Assembly (NCBI GenBank): GCA_030159075.1
Contig: BROG01000006.1
Span: 560,501-624,500, forward strand
DNA length: 64,000 nucleotides
Direction of reading: 5' to 3'
Source of the DNA: Atrina japonica
Lineage: Eukaryota; Mollusca; Bivalvia; Pterioida; Pinnidae
Shown one piece after another: positions 34,721-40,911 of the stretch. The position numbers and the translations under genes are program-made. Position 1 is the stretch's first letter. Each line of letters begins with the position of its first letter. The notes below the pieces were generated by a model, which made no database searches, was not told the DNA's origin, and saw only the letters and a program-made list of their open reading frames with translations.

Positions 34721-35541
34721 ATGTATTGTAAAGGAAATACAGTAGTACTGACAATGTCCCAAATAATTTTTGTTATTTAACGTTACTGATAAACATTTTA
34801 TAATTTCAATTTTTATGAAGTGAATTTCTCAATGTTTTCGAATAAATTTTGGGGTCCATTTATATAAAATCAACGAAAATTCCTCCAAATAATTCAAAGT
34901 CAAAATTAACGTGTACAAAATTGCCCCATGATAATTCTTCTCTTTCTCATAAACATGAAATGTTTTAATTTCATGCAAATTAAGTTAATTTTAGCACTAA
35001 TTATTAATTTTTAATACCATATATGTCTAAAATGCCTTCAAAGTGGTCAAATACACCCTTAAGAACCTCCAAAACTAAAAATTATATGATTCTCAATTAC
35101 CCTTCATGAGTCCCGATGTTTAGAATTTTTCTGGGTGGTCCCTTGAACTTCGACTTATCAAAGTTTTTCTGTAAGCGTTTACAATGATTAATAATTGAAT
35201 TGGTAAAATTTGAAGGAAGAAAAATTACGCCTAGAAATAGGAATATTTCCAAATAGTCTTTTAATTAGAATTTGCTTTTAAGATCATCAGTATGTGAAAC
35301 ATACAATCTATCACATGTTTCAGAGATGAGTATTCAGTCATCTGCACATGACTCTGTTGAAGATTCCAGGACAGCTTTACAGCTTTACCGGAAGTATCTG
35401 GAAATATCCAAACCAGGAAGTGACAATGTCAGATCAGCCATCAAGGAAATGTATGAATATGGACGCAAGAACCAATGGAAGATCCCCGACATGGAGGACC
35501 TGATTGACAACCCGTTAGATTTTCTGCAGACGGAGACTTGA
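236..35541 (+). CDS. PAN2: PAN2 deadenylase catalytic subunit (25 exons, 5' partial)
   Basis: PAN2 is the 3'-5' exoribonuclease that, with PAN3, shortens mRNA poly(A) tails in the cytoplasm. The 25 exons listed separately join in frame into 1192 residues (fragment numbering used throughout). Residues 1 to about 260 are the WD40 region; about 260-382 the linker that binds PAN3 in known structures; about 383-900 the USP-like pseudo-protease domain; about 960-1140 the DEDDh exonuclease. The exonuclease residues are present: D973 and E975 in [11 protein letters not shown]1082 in [13 protein letters not shown]1129 and D1134 in [14 protein letters not shown]. The USP Cys box reads [11 protein letters not shown], so no catalytic Cys sits in the expected place, as known for PAN2. 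Human PAN2 (about 1200 residues, from memory) aligns along the whole length, and about 90 N-terminal residues are missing left of the window. Two segments look extra: a Lys/Asp-rich stretch in exon 12 and a CCCH finger in exon 16. Family assignment is certain; single splice sites were chosen by eye for GT-AG and frame. Confidence 0.96.
462..1403. repeat. 25-bp minisatellite, about 38 copies
   Basis: Head-to-tail copies of a 25-bp unit (AATTATCAACTACACCACAC plus TCCGC) with small substitutions (Ccg/Ctg/Cca) fill the start of PAN2 intron 1, about 57 bp after the exon 1 donor. Because the unit has no stop in any plus frame it creates a 353-codon open frame, which is not a gene. Confidence 0.97.
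1404..3480. other. PAN2 intron 1, unique-looking AT-rich DNA
   Basis: No exon-like segment was recognised. It holds a short CT run near 2083-2100, T-runs near 2968-3005 and an AT dinucleotide run near 3230. Confidence 0.6.
3555..3835. mobile_element. degenerate Tigger-like MITE remnant
   Basis: The segment has phrases such as GGCCTTTATAGGCAGG, CAGAGGTGGCCATTATATGC and ends in AAGTTTAACTGCA. These resemble the right end of the 178-bp MITEs at 51972 and 61601. The left end is not clear. Confidence 0.4.
3835..4225 (+). repeat. PAN2: 58-bp tandem repeat carrying the exon 2 splice acceptor, 7 copies
   Basis: Each 58-bp unit (two are 55 bp) runs TGTGTATGTTGATGTATAAC ... TTTCTACAGGGGACC. AG dinucleotides in identical context end at 3883, 3941, 3999, 4054, 4112, 4170 and 4225; only the last joins to real coding sequence. 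The unit also copies the TGTATGTTGATG found inside exon 2, so the repeat spans the intron-exon edge. Use of any upstream copy would bring an in-frame TAA within about nine codons. Confidence 0.95.
4226..4346 (+). CDS. PAN2: PAN2 exon 2 (WD40)
   Basis: The first base completes the Arg codon from exon 1, followed by [20 protein letters not shown], matching the human DMHSLLLTDSSTLLVGG region. It ends phase 0 at LRQ before GTAGTT. The acceptor is the last of seven tandem copies of the same acceptor-like sequence (see repeat 3835-4225). Confidence 0.9.
4549..5205. mobile_element. possible hAT-like MITE
   Basis: The left side begins GCAGGGCTCCATGTACACC and the right side ends CACTTTCAGCCCTAAC, an approximate inverted pair around CAGGGCT. 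The inner sequence repeats TTTTTAGTCACCAT phrases. No coding capacity. Confidence 0.4.
5330..6045. repeat. 22-24-bp minisatellite, about 30 copies
   Basis: Repeats of AACAAGCTGGGGTCAGAAAA plus TCAA with higher-order duplication (a block near 5450-5560 recurs near 5560-5640 and 5830-5900). In PAN2 intron 2. The open frame through it (5710-5970) is a repeat artefact. Confidence 0.95.
6525..6602 (+). CDS. PAN2: PAN2 exon 3 (WD40)
   Basis: 26 codons, [17 protein letters not shown] then ICAGDTNGK, phase 0 at both ends. The acceptor is a weak TTTTAACTATCAAG; the nearby TTTTTGCAG at 6496 is rejected because it reads straight into a stop. Confidence 0.85.
6718..7110. mobile_element. dispersed mollusc-type repeat with CACCTGGCCC hairpin
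   Basis: Starts TTAGCTCACCTGGCCCAAAG followed by GCCAGGTAATTTT, a small hairpin, then ATGAACCAATGATCATATTT. The latter recurs near 46430. The segment ends with GAGCGGGGGCATTTGTGTCC. I know such phrases as common in bivalve genomes; the family name is not known to me. Confidence 0.5.
7425..7718. repeat. tandem duplication of about 145 bp
   Basis: Two copies (7425-7569 and 7570-7718) begin GACTCAGACGTAAGT and end CCTAAACTGATTGATA. Inside each are inverted phrases (GACGTAAGTCTA / TAGATTTACGTC), so each copy can fold. Confidence 0.85.
7795..7895. repeat. 29-bp AT-rich tandem repeat, 3 copies
   Basis: GAATATGCTAATTAATATAA units in PAN2 intron 3. Confidence 0.8.
8083..8201 (+). CDS. PAN2: PAN2 exon 4 (WD40)
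   Basis: Encodes [20 protein letters not shown] and [20 protein letters not shown], close to human PAN2. Acceptor TTTCTGAAG, donor GTATGT, ends after two bases of an Arg codon. Confidence 0.93.
8820..8964 (+). CDS. PAN2: PAN2 exon 5 (WD40)
   Basis: Completes the Arg codon, then encodes a WD blade with [20 protein letters not shown] and [17 protein letters not shown]. Acceptor TTTTTCAG, donor GTAAGT, ends phase 0. Confidence 0.95.
8965..9882. other. PAN2 intron 5, no further feature recognised
   Basis: An A-run at 8998-9013. No exon-like segment fits the protein gap, because exons 5 and 6 join directly. Confidence 0.6.
9883..10024 (+). CDS. PAN2: PAN2 exon 6 (last WD40 blade)
   Basis: Starts phase 0 with GGQFQLIET and ends in [19 protein letters not shown], one base into a Gly codon. 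Acceptor TTTTTATAG, donor GTAAGT. Confidence 0.94.
10569..11307. repeat. 32-bp minisatellite, about 22 copies
   Basis: Unit TAAGACTAGTGTAAAGAGAT plus AAGTGTCGTAAC with few substitutions, in PAN2 intron 6, ending about 287 bp before exon 7. One truncated unit lies near 11205. Confidence 0.96.
11594..11798 (+). CDS. PAN2: PAN2 exon 7 (WD40 end and linker)
   Basis: Encodes [20 protein letters not shown], then a linker with [12 protein letters not shown], equivalent to human TDTLLSDWP. Acceptor CTTTCCAG, donor GTAATT, ends after two bases of Arg. Confidence 0.93.
11891..12025. repeat. 31-bp tandem repeat, 4 copies
   Basis: Units of TCCTTGAAAAGTGCTTGAAT plus ATAGAGTTAA, starting about 95 bp after the exon 7 donor. 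Looser copies of the AAAGTGCTTG core continue to about 12375. Confidence 0.85.
12658..12824 (+). CDS. PAN2: PAN2 exon 8 (linker, PAN3-binding region)
   Basis: Encodes [22 protein letters not shown] and ESPIGR, matching human VDAEILRTMKKVGFIGYAPN. It has a short Lys-rich patch (EKSKKGKG). Acceptor TTTTCTAG, donor GTTAGA (non-consensus), phase 1. Confidence 0.92.
12935..13075. mobile_element. degraded partial copy of the 320-bp MITE family
   Basis: Shares ACAACAACTTTACC, TTAACTGTTTTA, CTTTTTCC and CCCTGGGCGCTTT in order with the MITEs at 51539 and 59553. Ends are missing. Confidence 0.55.
13338..13498 (+). CDS. PAN2: PAN2 exon 9 (start of USP-like domain)
   Basis: Encodes [40 protein letters not shown] and [11 protein letters not shown]. 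The last peptide is the position of the USP Cys box, with no catalytic Cys in register. Ends phase 0 before GTAACC. The following intron carries the 3.4-kb transposon. Confidence 0.96.
13886..13962. repeat. (AT)n microsatellite
   Basis: Nearly pure AT/TA dinucleotides inside the transposon. Confidence 0.95.
14391..15700 (+). pseudogene. broken Tigger/pogo (CENP-B/DDE_1) transposase
   Basis: The N-terminal part has [14 protein letters not shown], the pogo/CENP-B first helix-turn-helix, then [15 protein letters not shown] and a CENP-B-type second domain ([12 protein letters not shown]). The DDE core has [12 protein letters not shown] (Asp at 14893), [28 protein letters not shown] (Asp at 15185) and [19 protein letters not shown] (Asp at 15296). 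Visible breaks: a frame change near 14437-14446 at the N-terminus, an in-frame TGA at 14992-14994, and a frame change with loss of a few codons near 15175-15195. The C-terminus (acidic, ending EFEGF) stops at 15698-15700. The TGA sits where relatives have Arg, consistent with a CGA-to-TGA change. Not expected to make an active enzyme. Confidence 0.92.
17091..17219 (+). CDS. PAN2: PAN2 exon 10 (USP-like domain)
   Basis: 43 codons: [35 protein letters not shown]. Acceptor TTATTTCAG, donor GTAAGG, phase 0 at both ends. The acceptor lies only about 50 bp past the end of the transposon at 17037. Confidence 0.96.
17404..18062. mobile_element. possible nested MITEs in PAN2 intron 10
   Basis: An outer pair CAGGGCTTGAAA (17412) and TTTTGAGCCCTG (about 18048) is inverted, with inner copies of AATTTACTGG. 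Inside, 17668-17897 has ends TACTGTAAAC and GTTTACAGTA, a second inverted pair. Ends are short, so this is tentative. Confidence 0.45.
18722..18871 (+). CDS. PAN2: PAN2 exon 11 (USP-like domain)
   Basis: 50 codons: [20 protein letters not shown], then [18 protein letters not shown]. It matches human [20 protein letters not shown] closely. Acceptor GATTGTAG, donor GTAAGT. Confidence 0.96.
19148..19190. repeat. (AT)n microsatellite
   Basis: About 40 bp of AT dinucleotides in PAN2 intron 11. Confidence 0.95.
19554..20501. mobile_element. Tigger-like MITE with tandemly amplified end (948 bp)
   Basis: The left end CAGTGGAACCTCATTATTAA and the right end (reverse complement CAGTGAAACCTCGCCTAAAG) are inverted and flanked by TA. 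Inside, the first ~66 bp of the element is repeated 8 times (starts near 19554, 19621, 19687, 19754, 19820, 19886, 19952, 20025). It is followed by about 20 copies of an 18-bp unit (GTGAGGTGGTCTCCTAA). A copy of the flanking sequence without the element lies at 47328-47560. Confidence 0.88.
20504..20880. repeat. dispersed repeat flanking the amplified MITE
   Basis: 20520-20690 (ATTCACTTGCAATTGATTAA, CACTGGACCTGACC, ATGCCTGTGTATAGCTCTTA) recurs at 47395-47550. 20700-20880 (CACTGGCCAGAAAGGTCCGC, TGTAATTCTGTTCCGC) recurs, decayed, at 21925-22090. Confidence 0.8.
20900..22100. repeat. decayed second copy of the amplified MITE region
   Basis: Scattered TTACAGTGAAACCTCGCTAT phrases near 20955, 21072, 21135 and 21381, TGATCTCCTAAG phrases near 21650, and then the same flank as at 20504-20880. 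It looks like a diverged duplicate of 19554-20880. Confidence 0.6.
22246..22502. mobile_element. possible MITE with TACCGTAAA ends
   Basis: TACCGTAAAATATGGCTTAT at the left and CATAATTTACGGTA at the right form a short inverted pair in PAN2 intron 11, shortly before exon 12. Confidence 0.45.
22627..22922 (+). CDS. PAN2: PAN2 exon 12 (USP-like domain, Lys/Asp-rich insert)
   Basis: Encodes [20 protein letters not shown], then a long low-complexity stretch: a [16 protein letters not shown] run followed by repeated Asp/Lys/Glu, ending TCSEEK. The exon is in frame with both neighbours (starts phase 0, ends two bases into Lys). Human PAN2 has a shorter, uncharged linker here from memory. Read on, the frame meets TAA directly after the splice site, so the donor GTAAGT at 22923 is required. 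Confidence 0.88.
22911..23260 (+). repeat. PAN2: 72-bp tandem repeat carrying the exon 12 splice donor, 5 copies
   Basis: The exon 12 end GAGAA and donor GTAAGTAAAA recur at 22996 (GTAAGT), 23068 (GTAGGT), 23140 (GTAAGT) and 23212 (GTAGGT), with 72-73 bp spacing. Each is followed by GACTTCTGTAAGGTCAATAT. Only the first follows coding sequence. Read-through past 22922 meets TAA at once. Confidence 0.93.
23540..23679 (+). CDS. PAN2: PAN2 exon 13 (USP-like domain, first zinc Cys pair)
   Basis: Encodes [20 protein letters not shown], then CRCGQET, equivalent to human LCRCGSET. These Cys form part of the structural zinc site of the domain. Acceptor ATTTTACAG, donor GTAATG, phase 1. Confidence 0.94.
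23857..24090 (+). mobile_element. tRNA-derived SINE, family 2
   Basis: The head GGCCTTCATGGCCGAGTAGT resembles a Leu/Ser-type tRNA A box and GCGTTTGAGTTC a B box. The body has GCAGAAGGCCAGTGGTCTTT and the tail GTGGCATAAAACAACATTC. The same family occurs inverted at 49368-49598. It lies in PAN2 intron 13. Confidence 0.8.
24398..24719. mobile_element. 320-bp MITE family, copy 1
   Basis: Inverted ends CCGTATTCGACCCATTAAGC and, from the other side, CCGTATTCAACCCATTAAGC, flanked by TA. Carries an A/G run near 24659-24678. Opposite orientation to the copies at 51539 and 59553. Confidence 0.88.
24830..25060. repeat. duplicated segment of about 115 bp
   Basis: GACATGGGAGAAGGRCAGGG, TGATGATGGGTT, ACAACAAACACACTGAATAA and CTAGAAAACCGCGAGGT occur twice in a row (24860-24935 and 24949-25035). 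Confidence 0.8.
25230..25342 (+). CDS. PAN2: PAN2 exon 14 (USP-like domain, second zinc Cys pair)
   Basis: Encodes [20 protein letters not shown], then [12 protein letters not shown], matching human AWCDTCEKYQP. Acceptor GTATTGCAG, donor GTAAGT, ends phase 0. Confidence 0.95.
25642..25740 (+). CDS. PAN2: PAN2 exon 15 (USP-like domain)
   Basis: 33 codons: [30 protein letters not shown]. It corresponds to human IRHLPDILVINCEVN and ADFWRMQ. Acceptor ACTTACAG, donor GTAGGA. Confidence 0.94.
26126..26271 (+). CDS. PAN2: PAN2 exon 16 with CCCH zinc-finger motif
   Basis: Encodes [20 protein letters not shown], then [16 protein letters not shown] at 26210-26257 (residues 774-789). The spacing is C-x5-C-x4-C-x3-H, the pattern of RNA-binding CCCH fingers of the Nab2/ZC3H14 type. 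The exon joins in frame on both sides (acceptor ATTTCAG, donor GTTTGA, two bases into the next codon). The donor is not consensus, so the 3' edge is slightly uncertain. Human PAN2 as I recall it has no such finger here. Confidence 0.88.
26690..26950. repeat. diverged dispersed repeat (copy at 30555-30785)
   Basis: Shares in order a TAACCTG start, an ACACCGGCGAT-like block and an AAAGGTTACTC...CCAAGTTAT...GAATTGGAC end with the segment in PAN2 intron 21. Confidence 0.55.
27068..27182 (+). CDS. PAN2: PAN2 exon 17 (USP-like domain)
   Basis: Encodes an acidic start ([13 protein letters not shown]) and [20 protein letters not shown], aligning with human WLPFSIRMKM. Acceptor ATTTTACAG, donor GTATAA, ends phase 0. 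Confidence 0.9.
27195..27288 (+). repeat. 85-bp dispersed repeat, copy in PAN2 intron 17
   Basis: GATTTACAGAAGAGTCCATT GTTTTTCAGGG with a GTTTACCCCTAAA left end. Other copies: 36826-36915 (plus), 50181-50266 and 57292-57377 (minus). Fragments lie near 3484 and 13093. Confidence 0.8.
27803..28003 (+). CDS. PAN2: PAN2 exon 18 (USP-like domain end)
   Basis: 67 codons with [18 protein letters not shown] and [20 protein letters not shown], then [11 protein letters not shown], almost the human motif. Acceptor TTCATACAG, donor GTGAGT. Confidence 0.97.
28868..28890. repeat. short (AT)n microsatellite
   Basis: About 20 bp of AT dinucleotides, 28 bp before the PAN2 exon 19 acceptor. Confidence 0.9.
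28919..29009 (+). CDS. PAN2: PAN2 exon 19
   Basis: Encodes [20 protein letters not shown], matching human AVQFDMNWKVPAILYYVKR. Acceptor TTTTGTAG, donor GTACCA (weak), phase 1. Confidence 0.93.
29341..29495 (+). CDS. PAN2: PAN2 exon 20 (exonuclease motif I)
   Basis: Contains [15 protein letters not shown] with D973 (codon 29469-29471) and E975, the first acidic pair of the DEDD nuclease. Acceptor TATTTACAG, donor GTTTGT, ends phase 0. Confidence 0.96.
29787..30062 (+). mobile_element. tRNA-derived SINE, family 1, with 12-bp target duplication
   Basis: The head has an A box (TGGCTCAGTCGGTAGCA) and B box-like GAGTTTGAGTCC. The body has AACCCTCACTGCTCAATGGC and the tail GTTAAACAACAACAAACAAA. 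AATCTTATTGTG stands exactly at both sides (29775-29786, 30063-30074), a perfect target-site duplication pointing to a fairly young retroposition. It lies in PAN2 intron 20. A second copy is at 55018-55303 and a decayed one at 36120-36305. Confidence 0.93.
30289..30374 (+). CDS. PAN2: PAN2 exon 21 (exonuclease)
   Basis: Encodes [20 protein letters not shown] and VARITCVRG, near-identical in pattern to human PAN2. Acceptor CTCATTAG, donor GTAAGT, two bases into Gly. Confidence 0.96.
30555..30785. repeat. diverged dispersed repeat (copy at 26690-26950)
   Basis: See the paired entry; here TAACCTGGAGGGAAGG to AAGTTATATGAATTGGACA. Confidence 0.55.
31340..32410. repeat. 25-bp minisatellite, about 42 copies
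   Basis: Unit CCCCATTACAGTATGTGGAA plus ATAAA, with variants (GTAGAATAAAAACCCAATTA) arranged in a two-unit higher-order pattern near 32100-32310. It stops about 35 bp before the PAN2 exon 22 acceptor. Long open frames on both strands here are artefacts. Confidence 0.97.
32446..32503 (+). CDS. PAN2: PAN2 exon 22 (exonuclease)
   Basis: A 58-nt exon, [19 protein letters not shown]. The acceptor is a weak TATGTTTTGAAG with a 1.1-kb minisatellite ending about 35 bp upstream; donor GTTGGT. Confidence 0.93.
33062..33241 (+). CDS. PAN2: PAN2 exon 23 (exonuclease motif II)
   Basis: 60 codons: [20 protein letters not shown], then [14 protein letters not shown] with catalytic D1082 at 33218-33220. Acceptor TTTTAACAG, donor GTAAGG. 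Confidence 0.97.
33385..34362. repeat. 25-bp minisatellite, about 38 copies
   Basis: Unit CAGTTCTCACCTCTAGTTAG plus TGAGC fills PAN2 intron 23 between exons 23 and 24. A block near 33660-33960 recurs near 33985-34290, a higher-order duplication of about 320 bp. Confidence 0.96.
34478..34571 (+). CDS. PAN2: PAN2 exon 24 (exonuclease)
   Basis: Encodes [20 protein letters not shown] and [11 protein letters not shown]. Acceptor CTTTTCAG, donor GTGAGT, phase 1. Confidence 0.96.
34675..35260. other. PAN2 intron 24, small repeat fragment only
   Basis: ACCAGGGGCATTTGTGTTTC followed by ACAAACACATCTTG near 34683-34717 is a short inverted motif also seen near 22216. Nothing else is recognised. Confidence 0.5.
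35324..35541 (+). CDS. PAN2: PAN2 last exon (exonuclease motif III, C-terminus)
   Basis: Encodes [19 protein letters not shown] with H1129 and D1134, then [16 protein letters not shown] and a tail ending LQTET before TGA at 35539-35541. Acceptor ATGTTTCAG; the first two bases complete a Lys codon. Confidence 0.97.
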
Positions 35542-35622
35542 AGACCTATTTTTCCCATTGTTGTCGATGTGTCTGTTGTTGAATGGTTGTGTGTATTTAT
35601 GTACTCCTGACAAAAACGCGAA

Positions 35623-35628
35623 AATAAA
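35623..35628 (+). terminator. candidate PAN2 poly(A) signal AATAAA
   Basis: An AATAAA hexamer 82 bp past the stop codon, which would give a 3' UTR of about 100 nt. Other hexamers occur about 1.8-2 kb further on (near 37346 and 37548), so a longer UTR is possible. Confidence 0.4.
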
Positions 35629-36119
35629 CATCGATTTTGTGATATCTTTACTATAAGGTAGCTAAGCAACATTTCTCAAATTTTTAGATATTGATTTATA
35701 TTTCAAGACATTGTCCAGATGGAATTAAATATGGACTAGCATATGGTTGATGCAAAAGGGGTCCATAATTATACTGGTACCATATTAGCAACTCATTTGA
35801 TCTGATTCTGTACACATTAGGCACTCATAGATCACTCATATTGTAACATGCTTTTATATTCTTAGTTTTATGTAAAATGTTTGTATAGCTAGTAGCTCTA
35901 TAACGGTTGCAGATAACAGATAATGAAGTTTTCAGAAGTAGAGATTAACAATTATTCTTTGTTTTCCTTTAATTATCATTATTTTGAGTTTTCAAAGACA
36001 TTTATATCGGAGATGCTAATCTCTACAAATCTCTGTAAATTACCACTTTATAAGCCCACATAAACAGGAAAATTTGCATGGAATTTCCCATGCTTCACTA
36101 AGAGGTCAAAGCTCAAAGA

Positions 36120-36305
36120 GGCATTAATCTCACACACTCTCAATCCTAAAACATCATGAAGGTCGTGGACTTGCAAGTTGAAGAACCTCCCTCACTGCAT
36201 GGGTGTCAGTCCATAGCACAGGTCAAACTTTGTGGGACTTCAACTAAAGCTGGTGACATCTCCACAAAAGTGACAAATGTTCGACAGAAGCTAAAACAGC
36301 AATAG
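36120..36305 (+). mobile_element. decayed SINE, family 1
   Basis: GAACCTCCCTCACTGCATGG, GACATCTCCACAAAAGTGA and AAAACAGCAA follow the order of the intact SINEs with many changes. The tRNA head is not clear. Confidence 0.55.
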
Positions 36306-36309
36306 CAAA

Positions 36310-38480
36310 AATTGAATACAGGAAGAGATTTGTGGGTCATAAAATATGGGAAACGGTGTCACACTACCACAGTTTTTTCTTTGGACACAAAAACCTCTGC
36401 CATGCGTAAATTAATATCACATTTAGAGTCTGTTCTTTTTCTGTGTTGTTAATGGGTTGGTATACATTTTCCAAACATTTTCAGTTTTATTTGCTCTTCT
36501 GGGTAGACACGTCACAGCTAGTTAAACTAAAGGTCAGTAAATGTAGTAACCAATTTTGATTACAATTGACCTTTCGCAAAAGGTCCAAACGGCACCTTTT
36601 TAAAGCCTTTCCCATTATGACGTCGCAATTAAATGGCTCGTCAAATAGTTGTGCGATTATGACCTCACAATCAAATGGCGTCAAAATGCACATTGAGAGC
36701 CATGTGTCGGACATTTGGCGATAGGTCAATAATCATGCACTTACCGAATTTATTTGTTTGAATCGCCAAAGACATGATCAACTGTCATTTCCATATTATA
36801 CAGAACACATGGTAAAATTTCTTTAACTCAACTCATTCCCCCCTAAAGGTACATTTGGACTTGTTCTAAGTCATTGATTTACAGAAGAGTCCATTGTTTT
36901 TCAGGGGTTGATCAGTAAGAACATGGGATCAGTTGTTGTTAGTTTTGACATTGTTAGTTCATCAGATGTAAATCACAGCATTATCAAGTCAATTTTTGAT
37001 GTCATATTTTCCGTGATCAATCTTGGATATACTGTACGAGATCTGTATATTGTATTAACGAGACGTATAGGATGATGTTTGTAACATTGTATAAATAACA
37101 AGTAAAACTAGAAGCATAATGAATTGTCTTCATTTCTTATTTCGTGTTTTCATACAAAACTTGACTTGAGACCATTTTCTGGGCCCAAAGTCACCAAATT
37201 GACTCAATAATTAAGCTCAGCTTTGTTTTATTATTTTTACTACCGGTATATAGTTGTAAAACTTCTGGATTTGACTGGAAACATTATTATTTTTCATCAT
37301 TCACATGTAAAATTTTGCGTCACTCATGGTTTTCTTGTAAAAAATGAATAAATAAGTTGAGTACAGTAATCAAAATTTGAATACATAAGGCCATGTAAAA
37401 AAATATTCTGGTTCTCATACAATTAGCCTTCCATAATGGGCAAGGTAGGTAGGTATTTTATTTGTATTTTTTATTTCCATATTATTGTGTATATACCTTG
37501 AAGGCAAGAAAATAAGAAGACTTTATGTAACAAAGTTATTGATACCTTCAATAAATTGTAGCAAAAAGTTGTGTGATTGTCTTGTTCACTTGGTTTTAAA
37601 ACTGAAATTAATCGTAATTGCATCATTATAATTATCATCAATCAATATCATTACTATTTTACAAAGCTGTACAAAATGTAACTACTATGTGTCTAAAAAT
37701 TAATGCAGATTCCAAAAGTTTCATTTTTGAAAACAAAAGCTATCCATTTTTATGTATTTCATTAAAACTTTTATTTACAGTAACTAATTTTACTTTTATC
37801 ATTCACCTACATTAATTCAGATTTAAAAACTTTTATACACAATAAAGTTTTACATGTATCATTATTTTAACATATCCTGAAATTCAGTTCCATTGGGTAT
37901 CGGTTCTTTCATTTAAAACCCAACTTCCACTTCCTCTATAAACTGCAAGCAACAGCAGAAAACACACGATGTGTTCTGTGACATTTTCGGGCATGAGGTA
38001 AAGATTTACATGTTGAATTGTCAATAAAATAATTATTTTAGTTTTTAATTGGGTTTTAGAAATGCATTTTGAACTACAAATAGAATGAAATGGATCATTT
38101 TCGAAACTTAAGCCTTTTGAAATGACTGACATTTTTACTTGCCGCTCGGCGGTGATTTTTTTATGAAATGTGAATAAAATGGTTTCATGGCGATTTCTTT
38201 TTGCGCGCATCTGTGTCTGAGAACCAGAAGTATATTTTTACTTGGCCTAATCAAATGATTTTTTTTAATATATATATATATTATAAACATAATACCAAAG
38301 TTATAATGCTCAAGACAATATCGTATATCTAAAGTTTTCTTCAAATGAGCAATTATTCTTCATAGTTGTATGCCATCAGTATACAAATATGTCCAGTTCC
38401 AAAATAAATTTTGCGTGGTTTTTCCTTACATTCACAATAAGTTAGTTTAGCTTGAATACTGAGTTAATTTGGTCACTTTG
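36310..38480. other. intergenic, no gene recognised
   Basis: AT-rich. It contains the 85-bp dispersed repeat at 36826-36915 (plus orientation). The minus open frame 37884-38210 has no family resemblance and is not called. Confidence 0.6.
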
Positions 38481-38486
38481 GACTTA

Positions 38487-39430
38487 GGTCACCTGAGCCA
38501 AAGGCTCAAGTAACTTATACGTAATCTTTTACATTTTGAACTTCTACTAAAATAGAATTGAACGGATTTAAATGAGACTAGAGAAATGTTCAGTTCCTTG
38601 CCGATACATTACATTTTAAATGTGTAACATTTCCAAAACTAAATTAAAAATTTGAAATATCAAATATCTGTTACACATTTGATTTATTTTAGCTTTTCAC
38701 CAATATCCATATTGTTTTTTTATTTTATAATTTGAATTTTGGTTAAAAACATTTCAGATATTTAAAAAAATCAAATAGTGTTTTTAATATCCAGAGAGCT
38801 AATGCCACATCCCCAGTGTCGGCGTCCATAGACAAAACTTTAAACTGGCCTATAACTTTTTAACCACAATGGATAGGGCTCTGATATTTCCTTTTGCACC
38901 CCCTACTTAAATATTACCTAAAACATTATCAAAATGCGGGGGACAGTGACATGTATAAATTTGTTTGAAATAACTTGTCTTGAATAACATTGATGAAATA
39001 TATTCAGACATTAATTATTGGATGTTTAATTATTTGTTTTTTGTTTTGGGAAATATTTGAGTGGAGGGTGCAAAAGGAAATCTTACCGACTTCTGACCTA
39101 GTGACCTTAACTTTGGACTTTGAACTACATTTCAAAAACGTTAATCTTGGCTATATTTTTTAAACCATAAGGGATAGGGCTTTGATATTTCACATATAGA
39201 TTTCATATGACCAGAGCTTTCTTTTGGTACCTTGACTTTTGGCCTAGTGACCTTGACCTTAGACTTCGAACTACCTTTCAAAAACTTTAACCTTGGCTAT
39301 ATCTTTTAAATTATTAGTGATAGGGCTTTGATTTTTCACATATATATTTGTTATGACCAGAGCCTTCATTTGGTACCTTGACTTTTGACCTACTTTTCAA
39401 AATTTTTAACCTGAGCTGAAGGAATAAAAT
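38487..39430. repeat. dispersed repeat with 146-bp internal duplication
   Basis: Begins GGTCACCTGAGCCAAAGGCT, a hairpin typical of bivalve repeats. It then has two tandem copies (39099-39244, 39245-39391) of TAGTGACCTTRACYTTRGAC ... ATAGGGCTTTGAT ... TTTGGTACCTTGACTTTTG. Confidence 0.75.
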
Positions 39431-40094
39431 TTTTACCAGTCTTTTGACCTTAAAACCTGACAGCTGTGGGTCAAATATCTACATTTTGTATTTTGAAAAT
39501 TTACACCCATTTCGATGAGCGTGTTCCATCCTACTTTGAAAAAGATTTCTATTTATACCCGTCAAAGCATTAACCTTCGAGTTAATTTCGATTATACAAA
39601 ACATATACATAGTTGTTGTTATTATTGTTTGATGATTTTTATACAGCAATCATTCACAAATATTTTGTTAATATCAAATATAAGACTTTCTCCTAAAAAA
39701 AATTTATTTTTATAATGTTGCGATGATATTTAGTTTCCGGACTTTGCAGAGATTGCAAGGGAAATATCTTAATTTAATGTACTCGTTTATACAATGTTTA
39801 CCTTGAATTAAACATTTTGCATATTTTACGGTGATATGACATTTAACTGACAGATATGTTTTAAGTAACTTTCTCAAAAGTTGTTCTTAAATCAGTTATA
39901 CCGATTTTGATCATGGGTTATGTCAAAATTGTTTTTATTTGGATTTGTATATGACATGTCACGGGTCGAGAGAGGATGCTTCTCTATGACATCCGAGCCC
40001 ATCTCTGCATGTTTCAGAGATATGTAGTTGTCCAATACCCACTTTGTTTATTATCTTGTGGACTCAATTCCGGTTGGCAGTTTGGTGTCTACTT

Positions 40095-40099
<5 letters not shown>

Positions 40100-40153
<54 letters not shown>

Positions 40154-40240
40154 TTATACATACATTGAATAAGTTTCGAAATGTCGATAATAACTCTTGA
40201 GATCTGAATGATAAACACGTGGTTTAAATGTCTTTAGGGA

Positions 40241-40278
<38 letters not shown>

Positions 40279-40282
40279 TGAT
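40100..40282. repeat. (TA)n and (CA)n(TA)n microsatellites
   Basis: TA run at 40101-40149; CA run at 40241-40258 followed by a TA run to 40279. Confidence 0.95.
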
Positions 40283-40911
40283 TTGTGTGTTATGCAGCTT
40301 CATAACAGATTAGATAAATATTTTATAAGTAACATGTATAATAAAGCCCAGCTGTGATTTGATTGGGTCACGTACAGCAAACTGAACTACTTTTATTCAC
40401 TATGTACACGGACACGGACGATGGCGTCACTTCATTCATTTTAAGGTTGGCGATGACGTCACTTGGTGTTTGTGGCATTACTGGAACTTGAATGGGGACA
40501 TTCGAATAAAATATGTTGTGTAGATGATTTTAAAATTTTGTTGTATTCAAGTCGGCAATTTTGCTAATTTCAACATCTGATAAAGTATGCTTAGATGTAA
40601 ATAATAATTTAAAATGTAGGCTAAATGTGTGTATTTAAATATAAGCAATATTTACAATATGTTTTGTGCACTTATTTCTGCGCAAGTATTTTACCTATTT
40701 GGAGCACTTAGGTCAACTCGACAGAAAGGAGAATATATATTTTCATCCCAGTCATAAAAAATGCCGTTTATATTGCATATGTTTGATCATATGATAAAAA
40801 GAAATCTGTCACGAGTTTCCATTCATATCACATTTATGAAACGAGTTTTTGAATTTTTCATTTTGCAAGCCAATATATATATATATATATAGGCCTATAT
40901 ACAGTCATACC

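Noticed and set aside
36487..36729. Minus frame of 80 codons with Cys residues
   Set aside because: Internally repetitive CRE-like DNA words (TGACGTCGCAA / TGACCTCACAA) explain the pattern; no protein family is recognised.
37884..38210. Minus-strand frame of 108 codons
   Set aside because: No family resemblance, no splice context, AT-rich intergenic DNA.
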